A DNA stretch of 64,000 nucleotides, from positions 1,054,001 through 1,118,000 of the forward strand of contig CAWGZJ010000003.1 of the NCBI GenBank assembly GCA_963826975.1, given 5' to 3'. This DNA comes from Palsa-883 sp963826975 (lineage in GTDB: Bacteria > Pseudomonadota > Alphaproteobacteria > Acetobacterales > Acetobacteraceae). The position numbers and the translations under genes are program-made. This document shows positions 24,739-33,318 of the stretch, piece by piece (within the stretch, counting starts at the first letter, position 1; every line of letters starts with the position of its first letter). Under the pieces are notes generated by a model. That model was given only the letters and a program-made list of their open reading frames with translations, was not told where the DNA came from and ran no database searches.

Positions 24739-25110
24739 ATGCCGACCATCAATCAGCTCATCGCCAAGGGGCGGGAGCCACGTTCCAGCCGCAACACGGT
24801 ACCGGCGCTTGCCGGTTGCCCGCAGAAGCGCGGCGTCTGCACGCGCGTGTATACCACCACGCCGAAGAAGCCGAACTCCGCGCTGCGCAAGGTGGCCAAG
24901 GTTCGGCTGACCAACGGCCACGAGGTGGTGAGCTATATCCCCGGCGAGGGGCACAACCTGCAGGAGCACTCGGTGGTGCTGATCCGTGGCGGGCGCGTGA
25001 AGGACCTGCCTGGCGTGCGGTACCACATATTGCGCGGCGTGCTCGACACCCAGGGCATTGCCAAGCGCCGCCAGCGCCGTTCGCTGTACGGCGCCAAGCG
25101 GCCGAAGTGA
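24739..25110 (+). CDS. rpsL: 30S ribosomal protein S12
   Basis: S12 (123 residues) sits at the decoding centre and controls accuracy. Start at ATG 24739 gives the family N-terminus MPTINQLIAKGR. The streptomycin-relevant loop TTPKKPNSALRK is wild type, as is the second loop GRVKDLPGVRYH, so no resistance change is apparent. A partial AGGT site precedes the ATG. First gene after the operon promoter. Confidence 0.97.
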   Translation: MPTINQLIAKGREPRSSRNTVPALAGCPQKRGVCTRVYTTTPKKPNSALRKVAKVRLTNGHEVVSYIPGEGHNLQEHSVVLIRGGRVKDLPGVRYHILRGVLDTQGIAKRRQRRSLYGAKRPK

Positions 25111-25155
25111 CAAGCATCATGGGAAGCAAGCCCATCATGGGGAACCGGTCATGAG
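25111..25155 (+). repeat. Degenerate ~17-bp repeat with extra ATG copies before rpsG
   Basis: ATCATGGG occurs at 25116-25123 and 25133-25140, followed by TCATGAG at 25149, where the ATG is the rpsG start. The spacer between rpsL and rpsG therefore repeats the start-codon surroundings about two and a half times. Confidence 0.6.
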
Positions 25156-25627
25156 CCGCCGCCGTCGCGCGACGAAGCGCGAGATTCTGCCGGACGCCAA
25201 GTTCGGCGACGTGGTGATCAGTCGTTTCATGAACGCGCTGATGTATGACGGCAAGAAATCGACTGCCGAGACCATCGTCTACAGCGCGCTGGATACGATG
25301 AAGCGCCGCGGCGGTGCACAGGCCGATCCGGTGCGAATGTTCCACGAGGCGCTGGACAACGTGAAGCCGGCGGTTGAGGTACGGTCACGCCGCGTCGGCG
25401 GCGCCACCTACCAGGTGCCGGTCGAGGTGCGGATCGAGCGGCGTCAGGCGCTGGCGATCCGCTGGCTCATTGACGCGGCGCGCAAGCGCGGCGAGCACAC
25501 GATGGAAGACCGGCTTTCAAATGAACTGCTGGACGCGGTGAACAATCGCGGCTCGGCGGTGAAGAAGCGTGAAGACACCCACCGGATGGCGGAGGCGAAC
25601 AAGGCCTTCAGCCATTACCGCTGGTAG
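25151..25627 (+). CDS. rpsG: 30S ribosomal protein S7
   Basis: S7 (158 residues) nucleates assembly of the 30S head and contacts the E-site tRNA. MSRRRRATKREILPDAKFGD is the expected N-terminus, with GGATYQVPVEVRIERRQALA and the C-terminal KREDTHRMAEANKAFSHYRW. GGGGA lies 8 bp before the ATG; two earlier ATGs upstream belong to a local repeat. In relatives fusA (EF-G) follows; here tuf follows after 54 bp. Confidence 0.97.
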   Translation: MSRRRRATKREILPDAKFGDVVISRFMNALMYDGKKSTAETIVYSALDTMKRRGGAQADPVRMFHEALDNVKPAVEVRSRRVGGATYQVPVEVRIERRQALAIRWLIDAARKRGEHTMEDRLSNELLDAVNNRGSAVKKREDTHRMAEANKAFSHYRW

Positions 25628-25681
25628 ACCCCGAAACGGGACCAGGTCCGGGGACCCCGGACTTAGTTTGGAGACAAGACG

Positions 25682-26872
<1,191 letters not shown>

Positions 26873-26884
26873 CGCCGAATTCCT

Positions 26885-26926
26885 GACCGGCGCCCCGTCA
26901 AACGGCGGGGCGCCGGTCTTCGTTTT
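26885..26926 (+). terminator. Intrinsic terminator after tuf
   Basis: GACCGGCGCCCCG (26885-26897) pairs perfectly with CGGGGCGCCGGTC (26906-26918) over an 8-nt loop, followed by TTCGTTTT. It separates rpsL-rpsG-tuf from the S10 operon. Confidence 0.9.
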
Positions 26927-27021
26927 GTAGAGCCCCGATTTGCCAAGCGGGGGTTTTGCCAAGAGTGCGTGCGTGCGTGCGTTTCGTGAAGCTTGTTTGG
27001 GATACGGCGGAAATCTGAACG

Positions 27022-27330
27022 ATGGACAACCAGAACATCCGCATCCGGCTCAAGGCGTACGATCACCGCGTGCTGGACAACAGCACGAAGGAGATCGTGA
27101 ACACCGCCAAGCGCACGGGTGCCAGGGTCCGCGGACCGATCCCGCTGCCCACGCATATCGAGCGGTTCACGGTGAACCGCTCGCCGCACGTCGACAAGAA
27201 AAGTCGCGAGCAGTTCGAGATGCGCACGCATCGCCGGCTGCTCGACATCGTGGAGCCGACGCCGCAAACCGTGGACGCGCTGATGAAGCTCGACCTTGCG
27301 GCCGGCGTCGACGTCGAGATCAAGATCTAG
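27022..27330 (+). CDS. rpsJ: 30S ribosomal protein S10
   Basis: S10 (102 residues) is part of the 30S head and also of the NusB-NusE antitermination complex. MDNQNIRIRLKAYDHRVLDN starts the protein, and the loop RGPIPLPTHIERFTVNRSPH is typical. It opens the S10 operon, 95 bp after the tuf terminator; the leader contains a GCGT microsatellite (near 26965-26983) and two TTGCCAAG words. I did not find a convincing promoter here. Confidence 0.97.
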   Translation: MDNQNIRIRLKAYDHRVLDNSTKEIVNTAKRTGARVRGPIPLPTHIERFTVNRSPHVDKKSREQFEMRTHRRLLDIVEPTPQTVDALMKLDLAAGVDVEIKI

Positions 27331-27358
27331 GGCGTCCAGGGCGGGACCAGGGGCGAGA

Positions 27359-28042
27359 ATGATGCAGATGCGCACCGGATTGCTGACCAAGAAGCTTGGC
27401 ATGACACGGATCTTCCGCGACGACGGCACCCATGTGCCGGTCACGGTGCTGCACGTCGACCAGCTGCAGGTGGTTGCCGCACGCACCACGGAGAAGGAAG
27501 GGTACGACGCGGTTCAGCTTGGCTGGGGCAAGGCCAAGGTGAAGAACGTGTCGAAGCCGAACAAGGGGCATTACGCCAAGGCGAAGGTCGAGCCGAAGGC
27601 AAAGCTCGTCGAGTTCCGCGTGGCGCCCGATGCGCTGCTGGAGCCGGGTGCCACTCTGTCGGCGGCGCATTTCGTTGTCGGCCAGAAGGTCGATGTCTGC
27701 GGCACCACGATCGGCAAGGGTTTCGCCGGCGGCATGAAGCGCTGGAATTTCTCCGGCCTGGAGGCCAGCCATGGCGTGTCGATCAGCCACCGCAGCCTCG
27801 GCTCGACAGGCAATCGGCAAGACCCGGGCAAGACCTTCAAGAACAAGAAAATGGCCGGCCATCTCGGGGTGGAGCGCGTGACCACGTTGAATTTGGAGGT
27901 GGCGGCGGTCGATGCGGAGAAGGGGCTTTTGATGATCCGGGGCGCCGTGCCGGGTGCCAAGGGCGGCTATGTGCTGGTGCGCGATGCGATCAAGCGCGCG
28001 CGTCCGGCCGATGCGCCCTACCCGGCCGCGTTGGCCGGCTGA
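27359..28042 (+). CDS. rplC: 50S ribosomal protein L3
   Basis: L3 (227 residues) binds 23S rRNA near the peptidyl transferase centre and is among the first assembled. The start reads MMQMRTGLLTKKLGMTRIF; family homology begins at the third Met, and the first ATG is favoured by AGGGGCGAGA upstream. The central loop GGMKRWNFSGLEASHGVSIS and the Gln-containing loop STGNRQDPGKTFKNKKMAGH are present. A short C-terminal extension (ARPADAPYPAALAG) is longer than in E. coli. Confidence 0.96.
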   Translation: MMQMRTGLLTKKLGMTRIFRDDGTHVPVTVLHVDQLQVVAARTTEKEGYDAVQLGWGKAKVKNVSKPNKGHYAKAKVEPKAKLVEFRVAPDALLEPGATLSAAHFVVGQKVDVCGTTIGKGFAGGMKRWNFSGLEASHGVSISHRSLGSTGNRQDPGKTFKNKKMAGHLGVERVTTLNLEVAAVDAEKGLLMIRGAVPGAKGGYVLVRDAIKRARPADAPYPAALAG

Positions 28043-28055
28043 CCGGGGCAAGACG

Positions 28056-28952
28056 ATGCAGATCGCGATCACCACGCTCGATAGTCCGCCTGGCCGCAAC
28101 GCGGTCGGCAATGCGGCCCCAGGCTCCGATGCACCGGCCTTCGGTTCACCGGGCTCTGGCGGCCCAGGCTCCAGTGGACCGGCCTCCAGTGGCCCGGGCC
28201 CTGGTGATTTGGGCACTGCCGAGCTGCCGGACGAGCTGTTCGCCGCCAAGCCGCGCGTCGACATCATGGCGCGCGTGGTGCACTGGCAACTCGCCAAGCG
28301 CCGAGCCGGCACGCACAGCACCAAAGGGCTGAACGACGTGCGGGGCACCACCAAGAAGCCGTATCGCCAGAAGGGCACCGGCAACGCACGCCAGGGTAGC
28401 TTGCGCTCGCCGCAGTTCCGCGGCGGTGGCATCGTGCATGGCCCGGTGCCGCATTCGCACGCCTACAGCCTGCCGAAGAAAGTGCGCCGGCTCGGGCTGA
28501 TTTCCGCGCTGTCGCAGAAGCAGGCGGAGGGCAAGTTGGTCGTGCTGGATGCTGCCGCCGGCGCGACGAAGACCGGCGAGCTGGCGAAGAAGCTGAAGGC
28601 GCTGGGCTGGCGTTCGGCGCTCGTGGTGGATCACACGGTGGACGCCGGCTTCCTGCGTGCCAGCCGCAACATCCCTGGCCTGGATGTGCTGCCGACCATT
28701 GGCGCCAACGTCTACGACATCCTCAACCATGACGTGTTGGCGATCACTTCGGCCGGCCTCGAGGGGCTGAAGCAGCGGCTGTCCACGGGTGCTCCGGCCA
28801 AAGTGGCTCAGGTCGATGGAACCCCGGCTGAGGCGACCGAGACCGGGGCGACCCATGGCGATGGGACCCAGATCGATGGAACCCAGGTCGAGGCGACCCA
28901 GGCCGAGGCGACCCACGGCGACGGGATCCAGGGCGAAGGGATCCAGGCATGA
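28056..28952 (+). CDS. rplD: 50S ribosomal protein L4 with two repeat extensions
   Basis: L4 lines the nascent-peptide exit tunnel and, in many bacteria, represses the S10 operon. This copy has 298 residues against about 205 normally. The core is intact: DIMARVVHWQLAKRRAGTHS, then TRGTTKKPYRQKGTGNARQG-like tunnel-loop sequence, and HSHAYSLPKKVRRLGLISAL. The excess comes from a Gly/Ser/Pro insertion near residues 23-52 (six 5-residue units) and a C-terminal tail of ten 5-residue units of the form [DE][GA][TI]Qx. Both come from 15-bp tandem DNA repeats. The stop overlaps the rplW start by 4 bp. Confidence 0.96.
   Translation: MQIAITTLDSPPGRNAVGNAAPGSDAPAFGSPGSGGPGSSGPASSGPGPGDLGTAELPDELFAAKPRVDIMARVVHWQLAKRRAGTHSTKGLNDVRGTTKKPYRQKGTGNARQGSLRSPQFRGGGIVHGPVPHSHAYSLPKKVRRLGLISALSQKQAEGKLVVLDAAAGATKTGELAKKLKALGWRSALVVDHTVDAGFLRASRNIPGLDVLPTIGANVYDILNHDVLAITSAGLEGLKQRLSTGAPAKVAQVDGTPAEATETGATHGDGTQIDGTQVEATQAEATHGDGIQGEGIQA
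28122..28211 (+). repeat. 6 x 15-bp tandem repeat inside rplD (N-terminal)
   Basis: Six 15-bp units begin at 28122, with consensus GGCTCCAGTGGACCG. They encode GSDAP, AFGSP, GSGGP, GSSGP, ASSGP and GPGDL. Unit length is exact and in frame. Confidence 0.92.
28800..28949 (+). repeat. 10 x 15-bp tandem repeat at the 3' end of rplD
   Basis: Ten exact 15-bp units run from 28800 to the base before the rplD stop. Consensus is GAKGSGACCCAGGYC. They encode pentads such as DGTQI, DGTQV, EATQA, EATHG and DGIQG. The first units are more diverged than the last ones, as expected if newer copies lie at the 3' end. Confidence 0.95.
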
Positions 28953-29275
28953 GCGAAACGCAGAAACGCCGCAAGCAGCTCTCGCGCGAGGCGATGTACC
29001 AGATCATCCGCGCCCCGCTGATCACCGAGAAGGCGACCGGGCTGTCGGAAGTGAACCAGGTGGTGTTCCGCGTGGCGATCGGCGCCTCGAAACCGGAGAT
29101 CAAGGCGGCGGTCGAGGGGCTGTTCGGCGTCAAGGTCCTGGGCGTGAACACGCTGGTGCAGAAGGGCAAGACCAAGAAGTTCAAGGGCCGGCCTGGCGTG
29201 CGGTCCGATGTGAAGAAGGCGTTCGTCCAGCTCGAAGCGGGCCAGTCGATCGACTTCACCAACGCGCTGACGTGA
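28949..29275 (+). CDS. rplW: 50S ribosomal protein L23
   Basis: L23 (108 residues) sits at the tunnel exit and docks trigger factor and SRP. Conserved parts: YQIIRAPLITEKATGLSEVN, VAIGASKPEIKAAVEGLFGV and TLVQKGKTKKFKGRPGVRSD. The ATG overlaps the rplD stop as ATGA, so translation is coupled. The N-terminus (MSETQKRRKQLSREA) is somewhat longer than in E. coli. Confidence 0.97.
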   Translation: MSETQKRRKQLSREAMYQIIRAPLITEKATGLSEVNQVVFRVAIGASKPEIKAAVEGLFGVKVLGVNTLVQKGKTKKFKGRPGVRSDVKKAFVQLEAGQSIDFTNALT

Positions 29276-29294
29276 GCGGCGGGGAAGTTCAGCG

Positions 29295-30125
29295 ATGCCG
29301 ATGAGGAATTTCAATCCGGTTACCGCCAGCCTGCGCGGCACCGTGCTGATCGACCGCTCCGACCTGTGGAAGGGCAAGCCGGTCAAGGGCTTGACCGAGG
29401 GCAAGAACCATACCGGCGGGCGCAACAACCACGGCCATATCACCAGCCGGTTTCGTGGCGGCGGACACAAGCAGTCGTACCGCGAGATCGACTTCAAGCG
29501 CCGCAAGTTCGGCGTGCCGGCGGTGGTGCAGCGGCTGGAATACGATCCGAATCGCAGTGCGTTCATTGCGTTGATCAAGTACCAGGACGGCGAGCTGTCG
29601 TACATCCTGGCACCGCAGCGGCTGCGTGCCGGCGATACGGTGGAAGCCGGCGAGCGGGCCGACATCAAGCCGGGCAATGCGAAGCCTCTGGCTGCCATCC
29701 CGGTCGGCACCATCGTGCACAACATCGAAATGAAGCCCGGTGCCGGGGGAAAAATCGCGCGCGCCGCGGGCACCTATGCGCAACTTGTCGGCAAGGACGC
29801 CGGCTGGGCGCAGGTCAAGCTGATGTCCGGCGAATTGCGTCTGGTGCGCGCCGAATGCGTGGCCTCGATCGGTGCGGTGTCCAACCCGGACAACATGAAC
29901 CAGAAGATCGGCAAGGCCGGGCGTTCGCGCTGGCTTGGCAGGATGCCGCACAACCGCGGCGTGGTGATGAACCCGGTCGATCACCCGCTGGGCGGCGGCG
30001 AGGGACGCAGCTCCGGCGGACGGCATCCGGTCTCGCCGTGGGGCCAGCCGACCAAGGGCTACAAGACGCGCGGCAACAAGCGGACCGACGGGCTGATCAT
30101 CCGCCGCCGGAAAACCGGCAAGTAA
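29295..30125 (+). CDS. rplB: 50S ribosomal protein L2
   Basis: L2 (276 residues) is a core 23S rRNA binder needed for subunit joining and peptidyl transfer. NHTGGRNNHGHITSRFRGGG and the conserved GVVMNPVDHPLGGGEG, with the essential His, are intact, as is the basic C-terminus. The start MPMRNFNPVTASLRG fits the family. Confidence 0.97.
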   Translation: MPMRNFNPVTASLRGTVLIDRSDLWKGKPVKGLTEGKNHTGGRNNHGHITSRFRGGGHKQSYREIDFKRRKFGVPAVVQRLEYDPNRSAFIALIKYQDGELSYILAPQRLRAGDTVEAGERADIKPGNAKPLAAIPVGTIVHNIEMKPGAGGKIARAAGTYAQLVGKDAGWAQVKLMSGELRLVRAECVASIGAVSNPDNMNQKIGKAGRSRWLGRMPHNRGVVMNPVDHPLGGGEGRSSGGRHPVSPWGQPTKGYKTRGNKRTDGLIIRRRKTGK

Positions 30126-30140
30126 TCGGGGGCAACGAAG

Positions 30141-30419
30141 ATGGCACGCTCCGTCTGGAAAGGCCCGTTCGTCGACGGGTATCTGCTGAACAAGGCCGAG
30201 GCCTCGCGCGGGTCGGGCCGCAACGAGATCATCAAGATCTGGTCGCGCCGCTCGACCATCCTGCCGCAGTTCGTCGGGCTGACTTTCGGTGTCTACAACG
30301 GGCGCAAGTTCCTGCCGGTGCAGGTGAACGAGAACATGGTCGGCCACAAGTTCGGCGAGTTCTCGCCCACCCGGACGTTCACCGGCCATGCCGCCGACAA
30401 GAAAGCCAGGCGGGGCTGA
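30141..30419 (+). CDS. rpsS: 30S ribosomal protein S19
   Basis: S19 (92 residues) forms a complex with S13 in the 30S head and contacts the A-site finger. MARSVWKGPFVDGYLL, IKIWSRRSTILPQFVGLTFG and HKFGEFSPTRTFTGHAADKK are diagnostic. The start follows rplB by 15 bp, and the stop is 3 bp before rplV. Confidence 0.97.
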   Translation: MARSVWKGPFVDGYLLNKAEASRGSGRNEIIKIWSRRSTILPQFVGLTFGVYNGRKFLPVQVNENMVGHKFGEFSPTRTFTGHAADKKARRG

Positions 30420-30422
30420 ACC

Positions 30423-30821
30423 ATGAGCAAACCCAACCATCCCCGCGGGCTCGCGGACACCGAAGCACAGGCGATCGTCAGCAACATGCGGGTCTCGCCG
30501 CGCAAGCTGAACCTGGTCGCCGGGCTGATCCGCAACCAGCCCGCCAGCGCGGCGGTCGCGACGCTTACTTTCTCCAAGCGGCGCATTGCCAAGGAAGTGA
30601 AGAAGGCGCTGGAGAGTGCGATCGCCAATGCCGAGAACAACCATCAGCTCGACGTCGACCGGCTGGTGGTGACGCGCGCCGAGGTAGGGCGCTCGATGGT
30701 GATGCGGCGGTTCCATGCCCGCGGCCGCGGCCGCGCCTCGCGGATCGAGAAGTGGTTCAGTCATTTGAAGATCGTCGTTGCCGAGCGTGCGCAAGACGCC
30801 GCCGGGAAGGAGGCCGCATAG
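30423..30821 (+). CDS. rplV: 50S ribosomal protein L22
   Basis: L22 (132 residues) lines the exit tunnel opposite L4 and affects macrolide action. The long beta-hairpin with VTRAEVGRSMVMRRFHARGR is intact. N- and C-termini are slightly longer than in E. coli. The stop TAG is followed at once by the rpsC start (TAGGATG), a coupled junction. Confidence 0.97.
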   Translation: MSKPNHPRGLADTEAQAIVSNMRVSPRKLNLVAGLIRNQPASAAVATLTFSKRRIAKEVKKALESAIANAENNHQLDVDRLVVTRAEVGRSMVMRRFHARGRGRASRIEKWFSHLKIVVAERAQDAAGKEAA

Positions 30822-30822
30822 G

Positions 30823-31500
30823 ATGGGTCACAAGGTCAATCCGATCGGGCTGCGGCTAGGCATCAACCGCACCTGGGACAGTCGCTGGTACGCCGGCGCG
30901 GACTATGCGGCCATGTTGCATGAGGACCTGAAGCTGCGCAGCCATCTGCGCAAGAAGCTGCACGGCGCCGGCGTGTCGCGCGTGGTGATCGAGCGGCCGG
31001 CGAAGAAGCCGCGGGTGACGATCTACGCGGCGCGTCCCGGCGTGGTGATCGGCAAGAAGGGCCAGGACATCGAGGTTCTGAAGAAGGACCTTAGCCGGAT
31101 GGCGAAGGCCGACGTGTCGCTGAACATCGTCGAGATCCGCAAGCCGGAGATCGATGCGCAACTGGTCGCCGAGAACATCGCCCAGCAGCTTGAGCGGCGG
31201 GTGGCGTTTCGCCGGGCGATGAAGCGCGCGGTGCAGTCGGCGATGCGGCTTGGCGCGCAGGGCATCCGCATCAACTGCGGCGGCCGGCTGGGTGGCGCGG
31301 AGATCGCCCGGGTGGAGTGGTATCGCGAAGGGCGCGTGCCGCTGCACACGCTGCGCGCGGACATCGATTACGGCCAGGCGACGGCGAAGACGACCTACGG
31401 CACCTGCGGCGTGAAGGTCTGGGTGTTCAAGGGCGAGATCCTTGCGCAGGACCCGATGGCGCAGGACCGCCGCGCGGCCGAGCAGGCGCCGCAACGCTAG
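30823..31500 (+). CDS. rpsC: 30S ribosomal protein S3
   Basis: S3 (225 residues) is part of the mRNA entry site and helicase. MGHKVNPIGLRLGINRTWDS starts it; the KH domain GVVIGKKGQDIEVL and the C-terminal domain GRLGGAEIARVEWYREGRVP are clear. The tail after EILAQDP is short and not repetitive. Confidence 0.97.
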   Translation: MGHKVNPIGLRLGINRTWDSRWYAGADYAAMLHEDLKLRSHLRKKLHGAGVSRVVIERPAKKPRVTIYAARPGVVIGKKGQDIEVLKKDLSRMAKADVSLNIVEIRKPEIDAQLVAENIAQQLERRVAFRRAMKRAVQSAMRLGAQGIRINCGGRLGGAEIARVEWYREGRVPLHTLRADIDYGQATAKTTYGTCGVKVWVFKGEILAQDPMAQDRRAAEQAPQR

Positions 31501-31518
31501 ATGGATCGGTAGAAGACA

Positions 31519-31935
31519 ATGCTGCAACCCAAGCGCACCACCTATCGCAAGGCGCACAAGGGCCGCATCCATGGCAACGCCAAGGGTGGGTTCACGCTGA
31601 ACTTCGGCACCTACGGGCTGAAGGCGCTGGAACCGGAACGGATCACCGCGCGCCAGATCGAGGCGGCGCGGCGTGCCATCACGCGCGCGATGAAGCGCAC
31701 CGGGCGCGTCTGGATCCGGATTTTCCCGGACGTGCCGGTCTCCACCAAGCCGGCCGAGGTGCGCATGGGTTCCGGCAAAGGCTCGCCGGAGTTCTGGGTA
31801 TGCCGCGTCGCGCCGGGCCGCATCATGTTCGAGATCGATGGCGTGCCCACCGGCCTGGCGCGTGAGGCGCTGACCCTGGGCGCGGCGAAGCTGCCGATCC
31901 GCACCAAGTTCGTCGCCCGCATGGGAGACGCCTGA
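31519..31935 (+). CDS. rplP: 50S ribosomal protein L16
   Basis: L16 (138 residues) helps shape the A-site and binds late in 50S assembly. MLQPKRTTYRKAHKGRIHGN, the RVWIRIFPDVPVSTKP segment and EVRMGSGKGSPEFWVCRVAP are typical; the conserved Arg at the expected position (equivalent to Arg81) is present. The TGA overlaps the rpmC ATG by one base. Confidence 0.97.
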   Translation: MLQPKRTTYRKAHKGRIHGNAKGGFTLNFGTYGLKALEPERITARQIEAARRAITRAMKRTGRVWIRIFPDVPVSTKPAEVRMGSGKGSPEFWVCRVAPGRIMFEIDGVPTGLAREALTLGAAKLPIRTKFVARMGDA

Positions 31936-32210
31936 TGGCCAAAGCTGCACAGCACAAGGCGAGCGACGTCCGCGCCAAGACACCGGATGAGATTGGCACA
32001 TTGCTGCTCGATCTGCGCAAGGAACAGTTCAACCTGCGGTTCCAGCGCGCCACCGGCCAGCAGGAAGGCACCGGGCGCATGCGCGAGGTGCGGCGCGAGA
32101 TCGCGCGGGCGAAAACGATCCTGACGGAGAAGCAACGCCCGTCCGTCGTGGCGAAGCGCGCGAAAACAATTGTGACGGAGCCGCAACGCGGCGCCGTCGT
32201 GGCGAAGTAA
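31935..32210 (+). CDS. rpmC: 50S ribosomal protein L29 with duplicated C-terminus
   Basis: L29 (91 residues, against about 65) binds 23S rRNA at the tunnel exit next to L23. The core DVRAKTPDEIGTLLLDLRKE and NLRFQRATGQQEGTGRMREV is normal. The C-terminus is extended by two copies of a 16-17-residue unit, AKTI(L/V)TE(K/P)QR..VVAK, produced by a 51-bp direct repeat. Coupled to rplP by a TGATG overlap. Confidence 0.96.
   Translation: MAKAAQHKASDVRAKTPDEIGTLLLDLRKEQFNLRFQRATGQQEGTGRMREVRREIARAKTILTEKQRPSVVAKRAKTIVTEPQRGAVVAK
32109..32207 (+). repeat. 2 x 51-bp tandem repeat at the 3' end of rpmC
   Basis: The unit at 32109-32159 recurs at 32160-32207, about 80 percent identical, starting GCGAAAACRATYSTGACGGA and ending GTCGTGGCGAAG. 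The second copy runs into the stop codon. Confidence 0.92.
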
Positions 32211-32225
32211 GGAGACAGGCGCGAC

Positions 32226-32591
32226 ATGCCGAAGCGCGTGCTCACGGGTCGCGTGACCAGCGACAAGATGGACAAGACCGTCACGGTGCTTGTCGATCGT
32301 CGTATCATGCACCCGTTGTACAAGAAGTTCATCCGCCGCTCGAAGAAGTACGCGGCGCATGACGAAGCCAATCTGTGCAAGATCGGCGATGCGGTCCGCA
32401 TCGAGGAATGCCGCCCGATCAGCAAGCGCAAGGCGTGGCTGGTGATCGAGCGCAACGGCGCGCCGATGGCGGGCCACCGGCCGGCCGGGATGTCGGCTGC
32501 CAGCGCTTCCGGTGCCAGCGCTTCGGATACAGGCGCCTTAAGTGCGGGCGCCTCAGGTGCGGCCGCCTTAGGTGAGGGAGCCGCGGCATGA
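32226..32591 (+). CDS. rpsQ: 30S ribosomal protein S17 with repeat tail
   Basis: S17 (121 residues, against about 80-90) binds 16S rRNA helix 11. The OB-fold core is intact: MPKRVLTGRVTSDKMDKTVT, then HPLYKKFIRRSKKYAAHDE and RIEECRPISKRKAWLVIER. After residue 85 comes an Ala/Ser/Gly tail made of six 5-residue units ([SL]xAxA pattern) from a 15-bp DNA repeat. The stop overlaps the rplN start as ATGA. Confidence 0.96.
   Translation: MPKRVLTGRVTSDKMDKTVTVLVDRRIMHPLYKKFIRRSKKYAAHDEANLCKIGDAVRIEECRPISKRKAWLVIERNGAPMAGHRPAGMSAASASGASASDTGALSAGASGAAALGEGAAA
32493..32582 (+). repeat. 6 x 15-bp tandem repeat at the 3' end of rpsQ
   Basis: Six 15-bp units from 32493 to 32582 encode SAASA, SGASA, SDTGA, LSAGA, SGAAA and LGEGA. 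The unit length and position at the gene end match the rplD array, but the sequence is unrelated, so this is a repeated process rather than a copied element. Confidence 0.88.
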
Positions 32592-32956
32592 TCTCGGTCG
32601 AGTCCAATCTTGAAGTCGCCGACAATTCCGGTGCGCGCCGCGTGCAGTGCATCAAGGTGCTGGGCGGCTCGAGGCGCAGGACCGCCTCGGTCGGCGACGT
32701 GATCGTGGTCTCCATCAAGGAGGCGATCCCGCGCGGCAAGGTGAAGAAGGGCGACGTGCACCAGGCGGTGATCGTGCGCACCTCCTATCCGGTGCGCCGG
32801 CCCGACGGCTCGGCGATCCGTTTCGACCGCAACGCGGCGGTGCTGATCACCAAGCAGATGGAGCCGATCGGCACGCGCATCTTCGGCCCGGTGGTGCGTG
32901 AACTGCGCGCCAAGAAGTTCATGAAGATCATCTCGCTGGCACCGGAGGTGCTGTGA
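32588..32956 (+). CDS. rplN: 50S ribosomal protein L14
   Basis: L14 (122 residues) forms inter-subunit bridges and binds the silencing factor RsfS. MISVESNLEVADNSGARRVQ, SIKEAIPRGKVKKGDVHQAV and RFDRNAAVLITKQMEPIGTR are diagnostic. Translationally coupled to rpsQ. Its last bases and stop region recur, with changes, just before rplX. Confidence 0.97.
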   Translation: MISVESNLEVADNSGARRVQCIKVLGGSRRRTASVGDVIVVSIKEAIPRGKVKKGDVHQAVIVRTSYPVRRPDGSAIRFDRNAAVLITKQMEPIGTRIFGPVVRELRAKKFMKIISLAPEVL

Positions 32957-32985
32957 TGGTCCACATGCCTGAGGTGTCGTAATGG
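32945..32985 (+). repeat. Diverged 15-bp repeat of the rplN stop region before rplX
   Basis: GAGGTGCTGTGATGG (32945-32959) contains the rplN stop; GAGGTGTCGTAATGG (32971-32985) contains the rplX start. Twelve of fifteen bases match, and both keep a stop codon joined to TGG. Confidence 0.6.
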
Positions 32986-33308
32986 CCGCGCGCATTCGCA
33001 AGGGCGACACGGTGGTGGTGATCGCGGGCGCCGACAAGGGCCGCCGCGGCGAGGTGTTGCGGGTTTTCCCGCGCGTCGATCGTGCCCTGGTGCAAGGGGT
33101 GAAAATCGCCACCAAGCACACCAAGCCGAAGGGCATGGCGCAGCCTGGCGGTATCGTCGAGGAAGAGGCGGCGATCCATTTGTCGAACCTGATGCTGATC
33201 GATCCGAAGAGCGAGAAGCCGACCAAGGTCGGGTTCCGCGTGCTGGACGATGGCCGCAAGACCAAGGTGCGTGTCGCCAAGGCGACTGGCGACGTGATCG
33301 AGAGCTGA
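32982..33308 (+). CDS. rplX: 50S ribosomal protein L24
   Basis: L24 (108 residues) is an early assembly initiator. It carries the KOW motif IRKGDTVVVIAGADKGRRGE and the loop TKHTKPKGMAQPGGIVEEEA. The start at ATG 32982 gives MAARIRKGD; GAGG lies about 8 bp upstream, within a small repeat. Confidence 0.97.
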   Translation: MAARIRKGDTVVVIAGADKGRRGEVLRVFPRVDRALVQGVKIATKHTKPKGMAQPGGIVEEEAAIHLSNLMLIDPKSEKPTKVGFRVLDDGRKTKVRVAKATGDVIES

Positions 33309-33318
33309 GGCAACCGCG

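Noticed and set aside
24738..25110. Streptomycin-resistance change in S12, or rifampicin-resistance change in RpoB
   Set aside because: The S12 PKKPNS loop and the RpoB FMDQ...THKRRLSALGPGG region are wild type by eye.
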